This document shows positions 34,831 to 43,482 of a DNA stretch of 64,000 nt, piece by piece (the stretch's first letter is position 1; each line of letters starts with the position of its first letter). The notes beneath the pieces are model-generated. The model made no database searches, was not told the DNA's origin, and was given only the letters and a program-made list of their open reading frames with translations. This stretch comes from Dehalobacter sp. DCA (GTDB lineage: Bacteria > Bacillota > Desulfitobacteriia > Desulfitobacteriales > Syntrophobotulaceae), in contig NC_018866.1 in the NCBI RefSeq assembly GCF_000305775.1, positions 1,550,001-1,614,000 of the forward strand. Direction: 5' to 3'. Position numbers and translations under genes: made by a program.

Positions 34831-34908
34831 ACCCGTTACTCCTTTTTTATCAAGTCCTTGAGCTTATTGCAGAAAAACCTGTCGTGTTTGAATCTTACGA
34901 ATTGAAAA

Positions 34909-35394
34909 TCAGATGCTCTTATTAATCAAATTATTTTGACTGAATTCATTTTTTACACCTTTATTTGAAGGATTTGAGTATGTTGTATGCTTTTGGCCCG
35001 TTAGAAGTCTCAATGTAAAATCGGCAATACTCAAAGCACTTTTAAGCAATTTGGCATTGATTTCATGTAAATTTTTAAGTTGGCTAATGGCTTTTTCGAA
35101 TTCCTGGCCAATCGGCTCAAAGCCCGGAGAATATTGGATCAGATCCGTTAAGGTAATATCCTCTGCTTTCTTGCCAACCTCTTTGCCAAAAAATTCTGCC
35201 CAGTAAAGTCTTTCCTCTTCCAACTGTCCGACTTCGAGCAGAATCTTTTCTTCCTGAGCGGTGATGCTTTCTATTTTCTCAATAACATTGTCCACGAGCG
35301 CTTTCTGCTTTTCCTGTTCTAATTCGACCAACTGCCGATAGAAAGCAATTTGCTGTTGTAGGTTATTTTCCAGACCTGCTACATATTCTGCCAC
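34909..35394 (-). CDS. flgN: FlgN-like export chaperone
   Basis: A 161-residue, helical protein with a coiled-coil N-terminus (LENNLQQQIAFYRQLVELEQEKQKALV in part) and a polar tail, as in the FlgN family that chaperones FlgK and FlgL. The start codon is GTG directly after the flgM TAA, with GGAGGG inside the flgM tail, so translation is coupled. The position between flgM and flgK is the standard one. Confidence 0.85.
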   Translation of the reverse strand: MAEYVAGLENNLQQQIAFYRQLVELEQEKQKALVDNVIEKIESITAQEEKILLEVGQLEEERLYWAEFFGKEVGKKAEDITLTDLIQYSPGFEPIGQEFEKAISQLKNLHEINAKLLKSALSIADFTLRLLTGQKHTTYSNPSNKGVKNEFSQNNLINKSI

Positions 35395-35679
35395 TTATTT
35401 TCCCTCCATCCCGCTTGGAGAAAGAATTCCTTCTGCAATAGAAGCTGCATCAAGGTTAAATTCACCATTGGCAATTTGTTCCGAGATTGCTCTGACCCTA
35501 TCATCTCTGATGTCCGGCATCTCCTTCATCTTTTGCAGCAGCTTTTGAAAAACCTGCGCATTTTCAGATACAGCCAACTGATCCTTTTCTGAAACCGTAT
35601 TGACCTTACTCGTCTGCGATACCCGAGTCGCAGCCTGGACACTACCGACGGGGGAAATCGAGGTACCATCTATTTTCAT
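35395..35679 (-). CDS. flgM: Anti-sigma-28 factor FlgM
   Basis: FlgM holds sigma-28 inactive until it is exported through the finished hook. The 94-residue product (ATG at 35679, GGTG 6 nt upstream) begins MKIDGTSISPVGSVQ and ends with the sigma-binding helices (DDRVRAISEQIANGEFNLDAASIAEGIL in parts: RVRAISEQIANGEFNLD and AASIAEGIL). A longer open frame to 35820 is rejected because family length is about 90. First gene of the flgMNKL-yviE-fliW-csrA unit. Confidence 0.92.
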   Translation of the reverse strand: MKIDGTSISPVGSVQAATRVSQTSKVNTVSEKDQLAVSENAQVFQKLLQKMKEMPDIRDDRVRAISEQIANGEFNLDAASIAEGILSPSGMEGK

Positions 35680-35729
35680 CACATTCACCAACCTGACTGT
35701 TTTATCTTTTTTAGTTTTATACAGTTTTC

Positions 35730-35756
35730 TTATCGTCCAGCAGCCCAGTAATCTGA
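35730..35756 (-). promoter_or_regulatory. Possible sigma-28-type promoter before flgM
   Basis: Minus strand GACGATAA (complement of 35730-35737) is one mismatch from the sigma-28 -10 GCCGATAA. The -35 position 15 nt upstream reads TCAG, a poor match to TAAA. flgM is often under its own sigma-28 control. About 50 nt before the flgM start. Treat as tentative. Confidence 0.35.
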
Positions 35757-35859
35757 ACAACCTCCATGACTGATTAAGGTTAATTACCTCTTTACAACTC
35801 TTAATATCTCCTAATATCACGCTATTATGCCATTTATAAAGTTTGGAATAATCTTTCTC

Positions 35860-35889
35860 GTGTCATTATCCGGCAGAATGCTGTATAAT
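35860..35889 (+). promoter_or_regulatory. Probable sigma-A promoter for motAB
   Basis: TATAAT at 35884-35889 is an exact -10; GTGTCA at 35860-35865 is a 4-of-6 match to the -35 with an 18-nt spacer. It leaves about 135 nt of leader before motA. The rest of the 350-nt flgM/motA divergent spacer holds no other feature I can support. Confidence 0.45.
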
Positions 35890-36029
35890 ATTGGTTGGCT
35901 TGATAAAAAACGATCAAAAAACCTAATGTTTTCGGTTAAGAATTACGTTATTAATAGTGTATAGACGTATATGAAGAATTATCTGCAAAGCAGTTATTAA
36001 TGAAGATTACACAGGAGGAACATCGGTCA

Positions 36030-36830
36030 ATGGATATAACTACCATCTTGGGGCTTGTCCTGGGATTTTTCGGTATCTTATTCGGTTTTGTCTTAGAAGG
36101 TGGACATCTTGGTTCTTTGTTTGCTGTATCTCCCATATTTATTGTTGTTTTCGGCACACTGGGCGCTACGGTAATCGGTATCCCTTTAGACGAGCTTAAG
36201 AAATTGCCCAAATGGTTAAAAATTGCTTTCATGAATCAATCCTTCGGTGTGGAGAAAGCCTATTTCACCCTGGTGCATTTTTCCGAGAAAGCCCGTCAGG
36301 AAGGACTTTTAAGCCTTGAGCAGGAATTGGAAACCGTCGATGACAAATTCACCAAACAGGGCATGCAGCTGGTTATTGACGGTACAGACCCGGAAATCAC
36401 CAGAAGCATCCTGGAATCAAATATTGCTGTTTTGGAAAACAGACATAAGGTTGGGATCACCTTTTTCGAGTCCGCAGGCGGCTACAGCCCGACTTTGGGG
36501 ATTATCGGAACAGTCATGGGTCTAGTTCACGTTCTTGGCAATCTGACGGACCCCGACAGTCTTTCCGGTTCGATTGCCGCAGCCTTTATTGCCACCCTCT
36601 ACGGTGTTTGTCTGGCTAACCTGGTCTATCTGCCGATCGCAGCCAAGCTGAAAATAAAAAAACCAATGGAAGTGCAGACCATGGAAATGATTCTTGATGG
36701 GATTATTTCGATTCAATCCGGGGAGAACCCCGCGATCCTGAAAGAAAAACTCAAAACTCACCTCGGTTATATGCCCGAAAAAGAAACCAAATTTGAAGGT
36801 GCATTTGAAGCCAGTGAAGTGAATTATTAA
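36030..36830 (+). CDS. motA: Flagellar motor stator protein MotA
   Basis: MotA and MotB form the ion-driven stator. The 266-residue protein has four membrane segments (from about 4-25, 35-55, 150-172 and 180-200), the first as TTILGLVLGFFGILFGFVLEGG in part (ILGLVLGFFGILF). The cytoplasmic loop has REGLLSLEQELE and EAVDDKF-type torque residues (ETVDDKFTKQGMQLVIDG in part). AGGAGG lies 11 nt before ATG 36030. It is followed by motB after 38 nt. Confidence 0.94.
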   Translation: MDITTILGLVLGFFGILFGFVLEGGHLGSLFAVSPIFIVVFGTLGATVIGIPLDELKKLPKWLKIAFMNQSFGVEKAYFTLVHFSEKARQEGLLSLEQELETVDDKFTKQGMQLVIDGTDPEITRSILESNIAVLENRHKVGITFFESAGGYSPTLGIIGTVMGLVHVLGNLTDPDSLSGSIAAAFIATLYGVCLANLVYLPIAAKLKIKKPMEVQTMEMILDGIISIQSGENPAILKEKLKTHLGYMPEKETKFEGAFEASEVNY

Positions 36831-36868
36831 TAAAGTACTAAAAGCATTAGAACAGAAGCGGTGATAAA

Positions 36869-37744
36869 ATGAGAAGGCATAAAACACAAGATGGCCACCC
36901 CCCTGGTCAGGAACGGTGGCTTGTCACCTACTCGGACCTCATTACGCTATTAATGATTTTTTTTATTGTGATGTATTCAATGAGTCAGGTTGACGCCAAC
37001 AAATTTAGGGCAATGGCCCAATCCCTGAGCATAACGCTTGGCGGTGCGGCACCTTCTGCGGTTAACCTGTCGGAAACACAGGCCGGGGATTCTTTCATTG
37101 AAAGCGGGAGTACTGAAGGTTCAACTTCGACAGGCCAGGACGACCAGCAAGGAGTAGAGCAGGAGATCACCCCTTCAGAAGGAACTGGTCAAGGAGATAC
37201 GGATTATCAGGAAAGCCTTACAATAGAGGGGATCAAAGCCAAATTGGACCAGTTTGCGAAAGAAAATGGAATTGAAAATAAACTCGTATCATCCATTGAG
37301 GAACGAGGCCTGGTCATCAGTATTCAGGACACCTTGCTATTTAACAGCGGCTCGGCAGAAATATCAACGAATTCGCGGGCCATCCTGAAAAAAATCAGCA
37401 CGGTCCTGTCCGCCTCACCGAATTATATAAAAGTGGAAGGACACACCTGCAACCTGCCAATCCATACCGCAGAATTTCGAAGCAATTGGGAACTGTCCGT
37501 ACTCAGGGCGACCAATGTCGTCCATATTCTTGTCGATGACGGTGAGATCGATCCCCTTCGGCTGTCAGCAGCAGGGTACGGTGAATACCGCCCGATTGCC
37601 GATAACAGCACAGAACAGGGAAGAATCACCAACCGCAGAGTCGACCTGATTATCCTGCGTTCCAAGTATGATCTGCTCGAACCGGGCAGCAGCAGTAACA
37701 ATACGGCCACAGGTGCCGACAGCAACGGAAACAGCAGCAACTAG
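36869..37744 (+). CDS. motB: Flagellar motor stator protein MotB
   Basis: MotB anchors the stator to peptidoglycan and carries the ion-path Asp. The 291-residue protein has the single membrane segment with the Asp in WLVTYSDLITLLMIFFIVMYSMS (WLVTYSDLITLLMIFF), a Ser/Thr/Gln-rich linker (about 60-105) and a C-terminal OmpA peptidoglycan-binding domain (LFNSGSAEISTNSRAIL, VEGHTCNLPI, NRRVDLIIL). The usual GHTD-type residue is Cys-Asn here (GHTCN). Last gene of motAB. Confidence 0.94.
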   Translation: MRRHKTQDGHPPGQERWLVTYSDLITLLMIFFIVMYSMSQVDANKFRAMAQSLSITLGGAAPSAVNLSETQAGDSFIESGSTEGSTSTGQDDQQGVEQEITPSEGTGQGDTDYQESLTIEGIKAKLDQFAKENGIENKLVSSIEERGLVISIQDTLLFNSGSAEISTNSRAILKKISTVLSASPNYIKVEGHTCNLPIHTAEFRSNWELSVLRATNVVHILVDDGEIDPLRLSAAGYGEYRPIADNSTEQGRITNRRVDLIILRSKYDLLEPGSSSNNTATGADSNGNSSN

Positions 37745-37787
37745 CAGTTACAGGACTCCGAATCGATCTACTAGCACACTTACCGCT

Positions 37788-38831
37788 TTAGTAAGCCAGG
37801 CTTTTGATGGCTCTATAGATAATATTGCACGTCATTTCCAGTTTCTCTTCGTTGACTGCGGATATTTTGTCTTCCGGCGTATGATTGTTCACCAGCCACT
37901 CCTTGCCCAGAATGGTTACCGCAGGGATGCCGGTGCCTGTAAAGGATATTTCATCGCTGTGATGGCTGCCGCCAGAAACATGCTCAAGGACCGCCCCATT
38001 TACCCTACCGGCTTCTTTCATGGTCTCAATCAAAGTCTGAGAGCCTTCACTGGCTGACCAGAGAATATACTCGCCCACGGCCCCACTGGCAACTGTATCA
38101 GCGTTAATCACAGCTATGATTTCGGAGAGCGGGATCAAAGGGTTCTGTACAAAATATTTGGAGCCCAGAAAGCCCATTTCCTCAGCACTCCAAAAAGCCA
38201 CTGCAATATTGATTTTAGGCGCAAAACCGTCCTGTGCCTCCTTCACCAGCTGACGCATGACTTGAAGAATGCAGCCTACACCAGAAGCATTGTCATTCGC
38301 CCCCGGATAGACTTCCCCGTTATAAATACCGAGATGGTCAAAATGGGCAGAGAGGATAAGTGTCTGTTCCGGGTTATTCCCGGTAATACCAGCTAAGATA
38401 TTGGCCGCCGGGACCCGAAGTGTGTCCGTTTCATCAGGTCGAAAGAGCGCTCTGCCGTCAATCATCTTTTCTTTCATCGAAGGAATTGAAAAGAGCTGCC
38501 AGTAGTTGTCCGCGCTAAAAGACTCCAGCAGCAAGGCCTTGAATTGTCCTTCCAGGTAAACAAGCGCTTTGGTCTCTCCCGCAGTTCCCGCCCGGCGGCC
38601 TTCGAGATTGGCATGAGACAAGTACTGGACATCTTCGATGGCTTTTCTGGAAATCGCCTTGGTTGAAGGCACCCAAACAGTACCTTCGCCTGAAGCAAAT
38701 TCAATACTGGAAGACGGAATTCCCAGAAGGCTTCCGAGTTTCTGCCCCCAGGCCCCAGGCAGGACCGTCCAGGGGATAACAAATGCCGCCATTCCGGCTG
38801 CAATTTTTAGAAAAGTCCGGCGTGATTTCAT
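37788..38831 (-). CDS. Tat-exported M28-family metallopeptidase
   Basis: A 347-residue zinc aminopeptidase-like protein. The N-terminus SRRTFLK followed by a hydrophobic stretch fits a twin-arginine signal. The M28 metal ligands are recognisable: LSAHFDHLG (H, D), ANDNASGVGC (D), AFWSAEEMGFLGS (E, E), NADTVASG (D) and NHTPEDKI (H). A protease-associated region lies before them. It lies antisense between motB and a YaaR gene; its role in motility is not evident. Confidence 0.88.
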   Translation of the reverse strand: MKSRRTFLKIAAGMAAFVIPWTVLPGAWGQKLGSLLGIPSSSIEFASGEGTVWVPSTKAISRKAIEDVQYLSHANLEGRRAGTAGETKALVYLEGQFKALLLESFSADNYWQLFSIPSMKEKMIDGRALFRPDETDTLRVPAANILAGITGNNPEQTLILSAHFDHLGIYNGEVYPGANDNASGVGCILQVMRQLVKEAQDGFAPKINIAVAFWSAEEMGFLGSKYFVQNPLIPLSEIIAVINADTVASGAVGEYILWSASEGSQTLIETMKEAGRVNGAVLEHVSGGSHHSDEISFTGTGIPAVTILGKEWLVNNHTPEDKISAVNEEKLEMTCNIIYRAIKSLAY

Positions 38832-38861
38832 ATTTTATAATCCTTTCACGGAGGGAGTAAC

Positions 38862-39302
38862 ATGTCACTAAAAATCAACAGTTCCACCCAAAAAAATAAC
38901 TTTGGGATTGACCTTCATCAAACTTCAGAAAAAAAGGAAAGCAGCTTCAGCAATATTTTATCACATTCCCGTCAACTTCAAAGCCAGGAAATGCAACTTT
39001 TTCTGGAACGTCTTGAAAAGCAGGGGCAAAAGCTCTCCGAGAACATATCTTTGGAAAATCTGACGGAATTTAAAACCATGGTCAAAAGTTTTCTTCAGTC
39101 AACCTTTGGAAAAAGCAGAAATATGCAGGAGGAAACCTTTTGGGATTACCGAGGCCAGCCGAAAGTCATGGCCAGGGTAACGAAGATCAACAAGGCACTG
39201 GAAGAATTGGGTGAACAAGTACTCTCTTCTCAGTCTGAACCTTTAAAAATCCTGGAAAAAATCCATGAAATTAAAGGACTTATTATCGATCTATTCACCT
39301 GA
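38862..39302 (+). CDS. YaaR family (DUF327) protein
   Basis: A 146-residue charged helical protein with the DUF327 pattern: SFSNILSHSRQLQSQEMQLFLERLEKQGQKL (as LQSQEMQLFLERLEKQGQKL) in the first half and TKINKALEELGEQVLSSQ near the end. Function unknown; relatives occur near flagellar and sporulation genes in Firmicutes. GGAGGG lies ahead of the ATG. It precedes cheR by 80 nt, with no terminator between. Confidence 0.82.
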   Translation: MSLKINSSTQKNNFGIDLHQTSEKKESSFSNILSHSRQLQSQEMQLFLERLEKQGQKLSENISLENLTEFKTMVKSFLQSTFGKSRNMQEETFWDYRGQPKVMARVTKINKALEELGEQVLSSQSEPLKILEKIHEIKGLIIDLFT

Positions 39303-39381
39303 TATTAAAAACGAGTTGGTCTTTACAATATTTTGAAAAGTATTTAAAAACGTTGTACCAGCGAAAGGAGTAATAAAAAGA

Positions 39382-40176
39382 ATGATGAACAGCACTGGCA
39401 TGATTACGGATTATCCTAGATTCGTTAAATCTTTCCAAAATGTCAGCGGTCTTGACTTGAACTATTATAAAGAAAACCAGATGAAAAGGCGAATCCTGAA
39501 CTTCATGAGCACCAGGGGGTACCAGGAAGATTATACGGACTTCCTGAAAGATCTCAGTCTTAAACCTGACCTCTACGATGCGTTTTTTAAACATCTGACC
39601 ATCAATGTCACGCAGTTTTTCCGCGATGTCAAGCAATGGGATGTCTTTAGGGAAAAAATTATCCCCGACCTGTTAAAGACCAGATCTTCCTTAAAAATAT
39701 GGAGCGCGGGCTGCTCAGCAGGCCAGGAAGCGTGCACCATGGCGATCGTCATGGCAGAATATTTTCCTGGAATAAACTTCAGTATCCTAGGAACAGATAT
39801 TGACATCAACGTCTTAAAACAGGCCCAGTCGGGTATTTATGACGAGCGTGATTTTGCCAGCACTCCCCCCCATCTTCTCGATAAGTACTTCAACAAGTCT
39901 GAAAAGAAGTTCCAAATCAAAAACACGCTGACCAGGAATCTGACTTTCAAGGCGCAGAACCTGCTTACCGACAAGTTTGACCGTGGCTTTGATCTGATTG
40001 CCTGCCGCAATGTCGTCATCTATTTTACCGATGAAGCGAAGGATGTGCTGTACAAAAAATTTGCAGACTCCTTGAACCCGAAAGGGATACTTTTCACAGG
40101 CTGTACAGAGCATTTATTCGGCCAAAGCCAGCACGGCCTTAAATCCGTTTCCTCGTTCTTTTATCAGAAATTATAA
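39382..40176 (+). CDS. cheR: Chemoreceptor methyltransferase CheR
   Basis: CheR methylates receptor glutamates using SAM and opposes CheB. The 264-residue protein has an N-terminal helical domain (YYKENQMKRRILNFM) and the methyltransferase domain with LTINVTQFFRDVKQWD, IWSAGCSAGQEACTMAIVM (SAM motif I), ILGTDIDINVLKQAQSGIY and LIACRNVVIYFT. AAAGGAG precedes the start. Full length. Confidence 0.96.
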   Translation: MMNSTGMITDYPRFVKSFQNVSGLDLNYYKENQMKRRILNFMSTRGYQEDYTDFLKDLSLKPDLYDAFFKHLTINVTQFFRDVKQWDVFREKIIPDLLKTRSSLKIWSAGCSAGQEACTMAIVMAEYFPGINFSILGTDIDINVLKQAQSGIYDERDFASTPPHLLDKYFNKSEKKFQIKNTLTRNLTFKAQNLLTDKFDRGFDLIACRNVVIYFTDEAKDVLYKKFADSLNPKGILFTGCTEHLFGQSQHGLKSVSSFFYQKL

Positions 40177-40232
40177 AAAAGCTGCTCCCCTCTAAAATCT
40201 TACTAAACCTTAAACGAGAGCACAAACCGAAT

Positions 40233-40275
40233 AAGATGCTGCTAATAGTTTACAAACTCTTGGCAGCATCTTTTT
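40233..40275 (+). terminator. Terminator after cheR
   Basis: Stem AAGATGCTGC/GCAGCATCTT (40233-40242 with 40263-40272) over a 20-base loop, then TTTT. It lies 57 nt after cheR and 5 nt before the end of the convergent rfbB, and should also help separate the converging transcripts. Confidence 0.85.
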
Positions 40276-40279
40276 GAAT

Positions 40280-41287
40280 TCATCCCAGCGGGTTTATGCT
40301 GTCAGGTTTATCCCACCAGGCTCGGTTGTCCCGATACCATTGAATCGTATCCCGAATTCCCTCGTTAAGATGATACCGGCATTGCCAATCCAGCTTCGTT
40401 TTCAGCTTCGTGCTATCCAGCGCGTATCTCCAGTCGTGTCCGGGCCTGTCAGCAACCTGAACCAGCGCATCCGCCGGTTTACCCAGCATGTTCAGTATGG
40501 TCCGGGCCATCTCTAGGTTCGATGTTTCCTCCCCGCTCCCAATATTATACACCTCTCCTGGTTCCCCGTCCGAAAGTATCTCCGCAAGCGCCGCACAATG
40601 GTCCAGTACGTGGATCCATTCACGTTTATGGGACCCATCCCCATAGACAGTCAGCGGCATATCCTGTAAAACCTGAATGATACTATGCGGAATAAATTTT
40701 TCTTTATCCTGATTGGGTCCATAGTTATTGCAGCACCGGGTCACGATCACCGGAAAGCCGTAAGTTCTAGCAAAAGCCCTGGCCATTAAATCAGCAGCTG
40801 CTTTGGATGCCGAATATGGGCTGTTTGGACGAATCATGGAATGCTCCGAAAACTGTTCTGCCTCATTATCAAGACTTCCGTATACTTCATCGGTGGAAAC
40901 CTGAATAAAGCGTTTTCCCGTAAAGCCGTTCTTCTCCCAATGTTCCTTGAAACAATGAAGCAGCGTTAAAGTCCCCATCAAATTGCTTCGGCCGAAAACC
41001 AGAGGATCGGTAATACTTCTGTCCACATGCGATTCGGCAGCAAAATTAATCACATCATCGGGGTCACATTCCTGAATAATGCGTTTGACCTCTTTCGCAG
41101 TACTGATATCCCCTTGCGTAAAATAATACCTTGGATGAGCTGCCAGGTCTTGAAGATTTTCCACCTTTCCTGCGTAAGTCAGTTTATCAAAATTAATGAC
41201 GATAACATCCTGATTGCGCTGCAAAATATATTTAATAAAATTGCTTCCGATAAAGCCTGCGCCACCGGTAACCATAAGAACTCTCAT
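40280..41287 (-). CDS. rfbB: dTDP-glucose 4,6-dehydratase
   Basis: RfbB converts dTDP-glucose to dTDP-4-keto-6-deoxyglucose. The 335-residue SDR shows VTGGAGFIGSNFIKYIL, LTYAGKVENL, INFAAESHVDRSI, VSTDEVYGSL and the catalytic PYSASKAAAD (Tyr-x3-Lys). All match the RmlB family. It forms a minus-strand pair with rfbA. Confidence 0.95.
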   Translation of the reverse strand: MRVLMVTGGAGFIGSNFIKYILQRNQDVIVINFDKLTYAGKVENLQDLAAHPRYYFTQGDISTAKEVKRIIQECDPDDVINFAAESHVDRSITDPLVFGRSNLMGTLTLLHCFKEHWEKNGFTGKRFIQVSTDEVYGSLDNEAEQFSEHSMIRPNSPYSASKAAADLMARAFARTYGFPVIVTRCCNNYGPNQDKEKFIPHSIIQVLQDMPLTVYGDGSHKREWIHVLDHCAALAEILSDGEPGEVYNIGSGEETSNLEMARTILNMLGKPADALVQVADRPGHDWRYALDSTKLKTKLDWQCRYHLNEGIRDTIQWYRDNRAWWDKPDSINPLG

Positions 41288-41333
41288 ATTCTACACCTCA
41301 AATTATATTTTTTCGGCCAACTCAACTGGCAAA

Positions 41334-42359
41334 CTAGAGATCGATCTGACAGTGGTCCCCAAGAAAAAAAGTACTGACTAAAGAGCTTTTTTCGGGGCTA
41401 CCTTGAATGGAAACCTGGTTTCCGATTAAGCTTCCGCTGATTTTCTTGGAGACATTGGCAAGTTGCGTATCCTCTAGGATAATACAATTTTCGATCTCAC
41501 ATTCTGTAATCCGGGTTCTCCTGCCCACTGTCGTATACGGTCCGATAAAGCTGTCCGTAATGACAGCATCATCGTCCAGATGAACTGGCCCCTGAATAAT
41601 ACTGTTTCGAATGGTCACATTGTTTCCCATTTGGATTTTTTCGGCCAGCGCTGCATCAAACATCAAGCGATTTGCTTCAAGAATGTCGTCTAATTTTCCG
41701 GTATCCTTCCACCATCCCCGGACCAGATCGCAAGTGACCCTGGCCCCGTTTTCCAATTGATTTTGGATTGCATCGGTAATCTCAAGTTCTCCCCGGCGGG
41801 ACGGTTTGATTCTGTCAATCGCTGCAAAAATGCTGTGGTCAAAGGCATAGACCCCTGTGATGATCAAGTTGCTGATATACTTCTCAGGCTTTTCGTAAAG
41901 CGCTGTTACAAATCCGTCTTTCACCACCGCAACCCCGAATTGGGAAGGATTGCTGACCGTATGAAGCAATACGCTGGTGTTGGCCTTTTGCTGGTAGAAA
42001 TTTTGAATGAAGCTATCCAGCTCCATATTGAAGATGTTGTCTCCAAGGATCATCACAAAATCATCGCGGCCAAGAAAGTCGGCCGCAGTCCGAACAGCAT
42101 GGGCAAGCCCCAGGGATTTATGCTGACGAATATAGGTGATTGCCGTGCCCCACGCTTCTCCGCTGCCGACCGTTTTTTTTACTTGTTCCTGCGTATCCCC
42201 AACGATAATCCCAATATCATGGATACCTGCCCTGGCTATCTTTTCAATAAGATAGATCAGTACTGGTTTGTTGACCAAGGGAAGAAGCTGTTTCGCCTTG
42301 GAATAGGTCAGCGGTCTGAGCCTTGTTCCGGTTCCTCCGCTTAAAATCAGAGCTTTCAA
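41334..42359 (-). CDS. rfbA: Glucose-1-phosphate thymidylyltransferase, long form
   Basis: RfbA makes dTDP-glucose from dTTP and glucose-1-phosphate. Motifs: LILSGGTGTRLRPLTYSKAKQLLP, VMILGDNIFNM, EKPEKYISN and RGWWKDTGKLDDILEAN. At 341 residues it is the long, StrD-like type with a C-terminal left-handed-beta-helix region (NNVTIRNSIIQGPVHLDDDAVITDSFIGPYTTVG in parts). It differs from the short RmlA and matches the antibiotic-sugar type. Confidence 0.92.
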   Translation of the reverse strand: MKALILSGGTGTRLRPLTYSKAKQLLPLVNKPVLIYLIEKIARAGIHDIGIIVGDTQEQVKKTVGSGEAWGTAITYIRQHKSLGLAHAVRTAADFLGRDDFVMILGDNIFNMELDSFIQNFYQQKANTSVLLHTVSNPSQFGVAVVKDGFVTALYEKPEKYISNLIITGVYAFDHSIFAAIDRIKPSRRGELEITDAIQNQLENGARVTCDLVRGWWKDTGKLDDILEANRLMFDAALAEKIQMGNNVTIRNSIIQGPVHLDDDAVITDSFIGPYTTVGRRTRITECEIENCIILEDTQLANVSKKISGSLIGNQVSIQGSPEKSSLVSTFFLGDHCQIDL

Positions 42360-42423
42360 ATTATTCTCCTGCCTTTAACCGGTAAGATTTTCTATAAAGA
42401 GAGGGTTGTCTTTCTAATATAAT

Positions 42424-42442
42424 ATTGCGCAAGAACCGCAAT
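42424..42442. repeat. Inverted repeat in the rfbA/glycosyltransferase divergent spacer
   Basis: ATTGCG and CGCAAT separated by seven bases, in the 190-nt spacer between divergent genes. It could be an operator; a TATTAG-type -10 for rfbA overlaps its left edge on the minus strand. Evidence is short and weak. Confidence 0.35.
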
Positions 42443-42548
42443 GGTGTAACCACGGACAACTCCTCCCATATAATAAAGTGATAGTGCCCTATCAGAACCT
42501 AAAGGGATGATCAAGTAAAAAGACAATTAAGTGGAGGGAGATATAGGA

Positions 42549-43460
42549 ATGGTAGCGCCGCTCCTAAGCTATGTAACCTTTAACCGCCTGGGCCAGACAA
42601 TCAGGAGCCTTTCAAGTGTCCTTGAAACGCCGGAAAACTTTGAATTAGCAATTGTTGATAATAATTCCACAGACGGGACCTGGAAATATATCCAAAGTCT
42701 GAAGGATAGACGGATCAAATTCAAAACAAGGCTCCCTGTCAATCTAGGACAGGTCTACGCCTCAAATCTAAATCTGTCCAAGAGAAGAGATGATCAATAT
42801 TTTATCGCTGTCGATCAGGATGTTGTGATTGAAAGCAAAAATTGGCTGACCTACATCCTAAGGGTGTTTAAAAATACTCCGAATATCGGTTTACTCAGTA
42901 TTCATGCCGGGTTTCCGCCCCCAAATATGCCTCCGACTACCCCGGTCATCAAAAATGATTTGGTTTATCTGGAATTGACCAAGAACAGGTCTGATTATTC
43001 GCAGGATTATATGCCCGGTAGCATCCTGGCCTTGAGCCCTGATCTTATCTCTAAAATTGGCTTTTGGAGTGAAGAAAATAATTTTGGCAGCAGAGAGCTG
43101 TTTCTAAGGGCTAATCATTTTACAGCGTTTAAAACAGGAATTCTGATGAACGTGAACATTTCTATCCCGCAACAAATAATTTGCGGCAAATGCCCCGGTC
43201 AGTCCTTCTGCCGTCTGTCAAAAAACGGAGAGACAAAAACCGGAGAAACCTGCTATACCATCTACGAGAAATTAAACCATAATAAATTATTTCGAGAACA
43301 ATACCGCTGGAAATTTGACGAAACAGTTAAGGATCTGCAGAGCGGTGCCCGTTCCCCATACTGCACTTCATTATTCAGCTGTAACTCCACTGCAGAGGAA
43401 AGCTACAACCTTGACTGGGCAACTGAAAACTTTCAATTCTATGCATCCAAAGCCAACTGA
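42549..43460 (+). CDS. Glycosyltransferase (GT2-like) with C-terminal Cys cluster
   Basis: A 303-residue protein starting LLSYVTFNRLGQTIRSLSSVL, then the GT2 motif IVDNNSTDGTWKYIQSL and DxD as AVDQDVVIE. A C-terminal Cys set CGKCPGQSFC, then C at the GETCYTI segment and a terminal C pair, is unusual for GT2. ATG 42549 has GGAGGGAG 8 nt upstream. Its paralogue is at 45363-46538. First gene of the plus-strand dTDP-sugar part. Confidence 0.82.
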   Translation: MVAPLLSYVTFNRLGQTIRSLSSVLETPENFELAIVDNNSTDGTWKYIQSLKDRRIKFKTRLPVNLGQVYASNLNLSKRRDDQYFIAVDQDVVIESKNWLTYILRVFKNTPNIGLLSIHAGFPPPNMPPTTPVIKNDLVYLELTKNRSDYSQDYMPGSILALSPDLISKIGFWSEENNFGSRELFLRANHFTAFKTGILMNVNISIPQQIICGKCPGQSFCRLSKNGETKTGETCYTIYEKLNHNKLFREQYRWKFDETVKDLQSGARSPYCTSLFSCNSTAEESYNLDWATENFQFYASKAN

Positions 43461-43482
43461 ATATTTGCCAGGGGAGAAAAAA

